A stretch of DNA of 60,608 nucleotides from NCBI GenBank assembly GCA_022767345.1, contig JALEOD010000064.1, positions 1 through 60,608 of the forward strand. Reading direction: 5' to 3'. Below the pieces are notes generated by a model. The model was not told the DNA's origin, ran no database searches, and saw only the letters and a list, made by a program, of their open reading frames with translations. The DNA comes from Emergencia sp. (GTDB lineage: Bacteria > Bacillota > Clostridia > Peptostreptococcales > Anaerovoracaceae). This document shows positions 59,111 through 60,608 of the stretch, piece after piece. The position numbers and the translations under genes are program-made. Position 1 is the first letter of the stretch. The number at the start of each line of letters is the position of its first letter.

Positions 59111-59263
59111 CGCAAGAATCTAAATAAATTCATCTAAAAGTGGCGCTTTCAGAGAGGTGGACGCCGGAATTCTAAAAAATTCCTCCAAAAGTGGCGTTTT
59201 CCAAAAGGCGAGCGCCAGAATTCAAAAAAATTCCGTAAAAGTGGCGCGGAGCCTCAGCGCTAA
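59111..59263. repeat. Three tandem copies of a 51-bp unit
   Basis: Copies start at 59111, 59162 and 59213, exactly 51 bp apart. Each has CGC-GAATTC/T-AAATTC-TC followed by AAAAGTGGCG (for example AATTCCTCCAAAAGTGGCG at 59178-59196 and AATTCCGTAAAAGTGGCG at 59229-59246) and then a diverging 3' part. 51 bp is 17 codons: one plus-strand frame reads (R)NSKKFLQKWRFPKGERQ-like repeats, but it has a stop in copy one and no start with a ribosome binding site, so coding is unlikely. The remainder to 59413 holds no visible gene. Confidence 0.75.
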
Positions 59264-59413
59264 AGGCTGCATTCCAACCATTGAAGTGGTGCACATTAGA
59301 ATCTTGGGCAGCCAGATGAAAAAGTGCGTACCGCACATCAACACCCCCTACCCCCTCAATCGAAGGCACTGAAAAACACAGGTTTTTCGAATTTTATATT
59401 TAAGGACATAAGA

Positions 59414-59447
59414 AATCCACCAGTCTCAGATTGAGTTCTGGTGGATT
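59414..59447 (-). terminator. Hairpin downstream of the transposase
   Basis: AATCCACCAG (59414-59423) and CTGGTGGATT (59438-59447) form a perfect 10-bp stem with a 14-nt loop, 48 nt after the transposase stop. On the minus strand TCTTATG follows. It may be a terminator or a subterminal hairpin of the insertion sequence; the terminal inverted repeat of the element could not be identified because its other end is outside the window. Confidence 0.55.
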
Positions 59448-59494
59448 CCCCAAATTCTGGATTCTATTTGATTGAATTTGTATGCTAAACCTGA

Positions 59495-60608
59495 TTATTT
59501 TTCTCCCATCAACTTTATGATTCTTTTAAGGTTTACCGCAAATATAGCCATTGCTCCCTGCATTTCCATGCCAATAAGACCTGACGATGACGCAACGTCA
59601 TAACCATGTCTATGTTTTAATTCGCTATTCTTGGCTTCTATTTTATATCGCTCTTTTGCCTTGCTTTTGAAATATTCTGTTTCCTGAAATTGTGCCTGTT
59701 CACTATGACTGTCACAGATAAGGGTTTGCGTATATTGCTTTGATTTCGCACCTTCTTTATAGCAGCCCTCCCGATACGGACATCTTTTACATTTCTCAAC
59801 ATCGAAAAAATATACGACTCTTGGATTTTTACCCTCTGATTTCCTGCTGTCTTTTGCTTTTCGTATTGCCAGATGTCCTGCTTTGCATTGGTACATACCG
59901 GCATCTTTATTAAACTCAAATTCATCTGGCTTTGTACGGTTCTCCTGGGTAACAATACTGTTTAATCTGGATACGGGTTCATAATCTCCCTCTTTCGCTG
60001 CATCTATATTTTCTTTGCTTGAATACGCTTTGTCTCCAATTACGGTTTCAATTTCCATCCCTGCCTCCCGACTTTTCCGAATCAACGCCGGTAATTCTTT
60101 CCCGTCTGTTTTTTCTCCGCTGGTAACAGCTGCTGCCGTAATGATCCGTTCTTCTGTCATGGCAATATGGGTCTTATATCCAAAGAAAGAAGTATCGGCT
60201 GTTTTATGACCGATTTTTGCGTCTCCATCCTTTGAAGTTTCCAGGTGTTCCATATCATCACTGACCGATTCTTCCAACAGATTTAATTTTTCCTGCACTT
60301 TCGGATAACTGCATAATTCTTCATTTCCTTTTATAACTGAGATAAGCTGTTTACAGTATTCTAATTCTTTTTCTAAAGAATCCTCGGTGTTTTTACCAGG
60401 AAATTTATCTTTCATTGTTTCATCTATTTCATAGATGGTACGCCGCAGTTTCTTAGACTGATCCTGAAGTGCCTGACGCGGTGTTTTTTGGTTATATCTT
60501 GATTTTGTATGAGTGGCGTCCACAATAATAGATTTTGATCTTATGATTCCCTTATCCAATGCAATCTGAACCGTTTTCGCAATCGGCATATCTAAAAGAT
60601 TCATATCT
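59495..60608 (-). mobile_element. IS1182-type transposase, 5' part beyond the window
   Basis: At least 369 codons of a DDE transposase of the IS1182 group; the frame stays open through the window edge, so the N-terminal part (DUF772-like) is cut off by the window rather than necessarily missing. Catalytic residues: first Asp in SIIVDATHTKSRYN, second Asp in TVIGDKAYSSKENID, Glu in YKIEAKNSELKHRHGYD. A Cys-rich insert CKRCPYREGCYKE (typical of this group) lies between them. No stop or frameshift is seen in this part, so the element may be active. Confidence 0.9.

Noticed and set aside
58816-59263. A CRISPR array in island D
   Set aside because: Two of the 20-bp units are directly adjacent with no spacer, and the 51-bp units are tandem copies rather than repeat plus unique spacers.

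Overview
The window looks like a chromosomal segment of an anaerobic, endospore-forming Clostridia-type member of the Bacillota. The signs are a stage IV sporulation protein A, strong AGGAGG ribosome binding sites, a CIRCE element in front of clpB, an oxygen-independent (CbiK/CbiD/CbiG-type) corrin pathway, and the Gram-positive cluster plsX-rnc-smc-ftsY-der-plsY-gpsA. The exact genus cannot be read from the sequence alone. Most positions are packed with genes; seven gaps of more than 300 bases stand out, and four of them hold unusual short-repeat islands.

Layout. 1-13.2 kb: nth, a GntR regulator, clpB with HrcA-type control, an M50 membrane protease, a double-LysM protein, small membrane/coiled-coil proteins, a MurT/GatD-like pair whose amidotransferase has lost its catalytic residues, cardiolipin synthase, then an AT-richer islet with an orphan antitoxin-like protein, an Ig-like membrane protein and a secreted S1 protease broken by a single-base frameshift. 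13.2-14.7 kb: spoIVA. 14.8-35.0 kb: one 21-gene minus-strand operon. It makes 5-aminolaevulinate (hemA, hemL), carries it to uroporphyrinogen III and precorrin-2 (hemB, hemC, cobA-hemD fusion, sirC), inserts cobalt (cbiK) and builds adenosylcobinamide (cbiL, F, G, H, J, D, ET, C, A, P, B, cobD, cobO). Its first gene encodes an unfamiliar four-repeat DNA-binding-type protein. The operon starts from a cobalamin riboswitch that lies back-to-back with a second cobalamin riboswitch. That second one drives the cobalt ECF transporter cbiMNQO (35.9-38.7 kb), so uptake and synthesis are switched by the same ligand from one intergenic region. Nucleotide-loop genes (cobT, cobU, cobS, cobC) are not in the window.

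38.6-42.8 kb: an XRE/ADP-ribosyltransferase-like two-gene cassette that could be a toxin-antitoxin system, a gap with a recombinase remnant, a possible MITE and large palindromes, then a NUDIX hydrolase and miaB. 43.1-47.3 kb: a catabolic module with a LysR regulator, a sodium:solute symporter, a 27-residue accessory membrane peptide, an ATC-hydrolase-family enzyme and a class-I glutamine-amidotransferase-like (C26) hydrolase. 47.4-49.3 kb: a metallo-hydrolase and an XRE/DUF2975 pair. 49.5-58.7 kb: the phospholipid/chromosome/secretion housekeeping operon plsX to gpsA. 58.8-60.6 kb: a repeat island with a three-copy 51-bp tandem repeat, and an IS1182-type transposase running off the window end.

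The most promising unexplained items are the four intergenic repeat islands (5.6, 10.4, 40.5 and 58.8 kb), which carry two or three related short palindromic motifs; the riboswitch-controlled HNR-repeat protein that leads the cobalamin operon; the catalytically dead-looking GatD paired with a divergent MurT; the symporter/accessory peptide/ATC-hydrolase/C26 module; and the XRE-ART cassette. All functional statements are read from sequence motifs and family knowledge; no database search was run.
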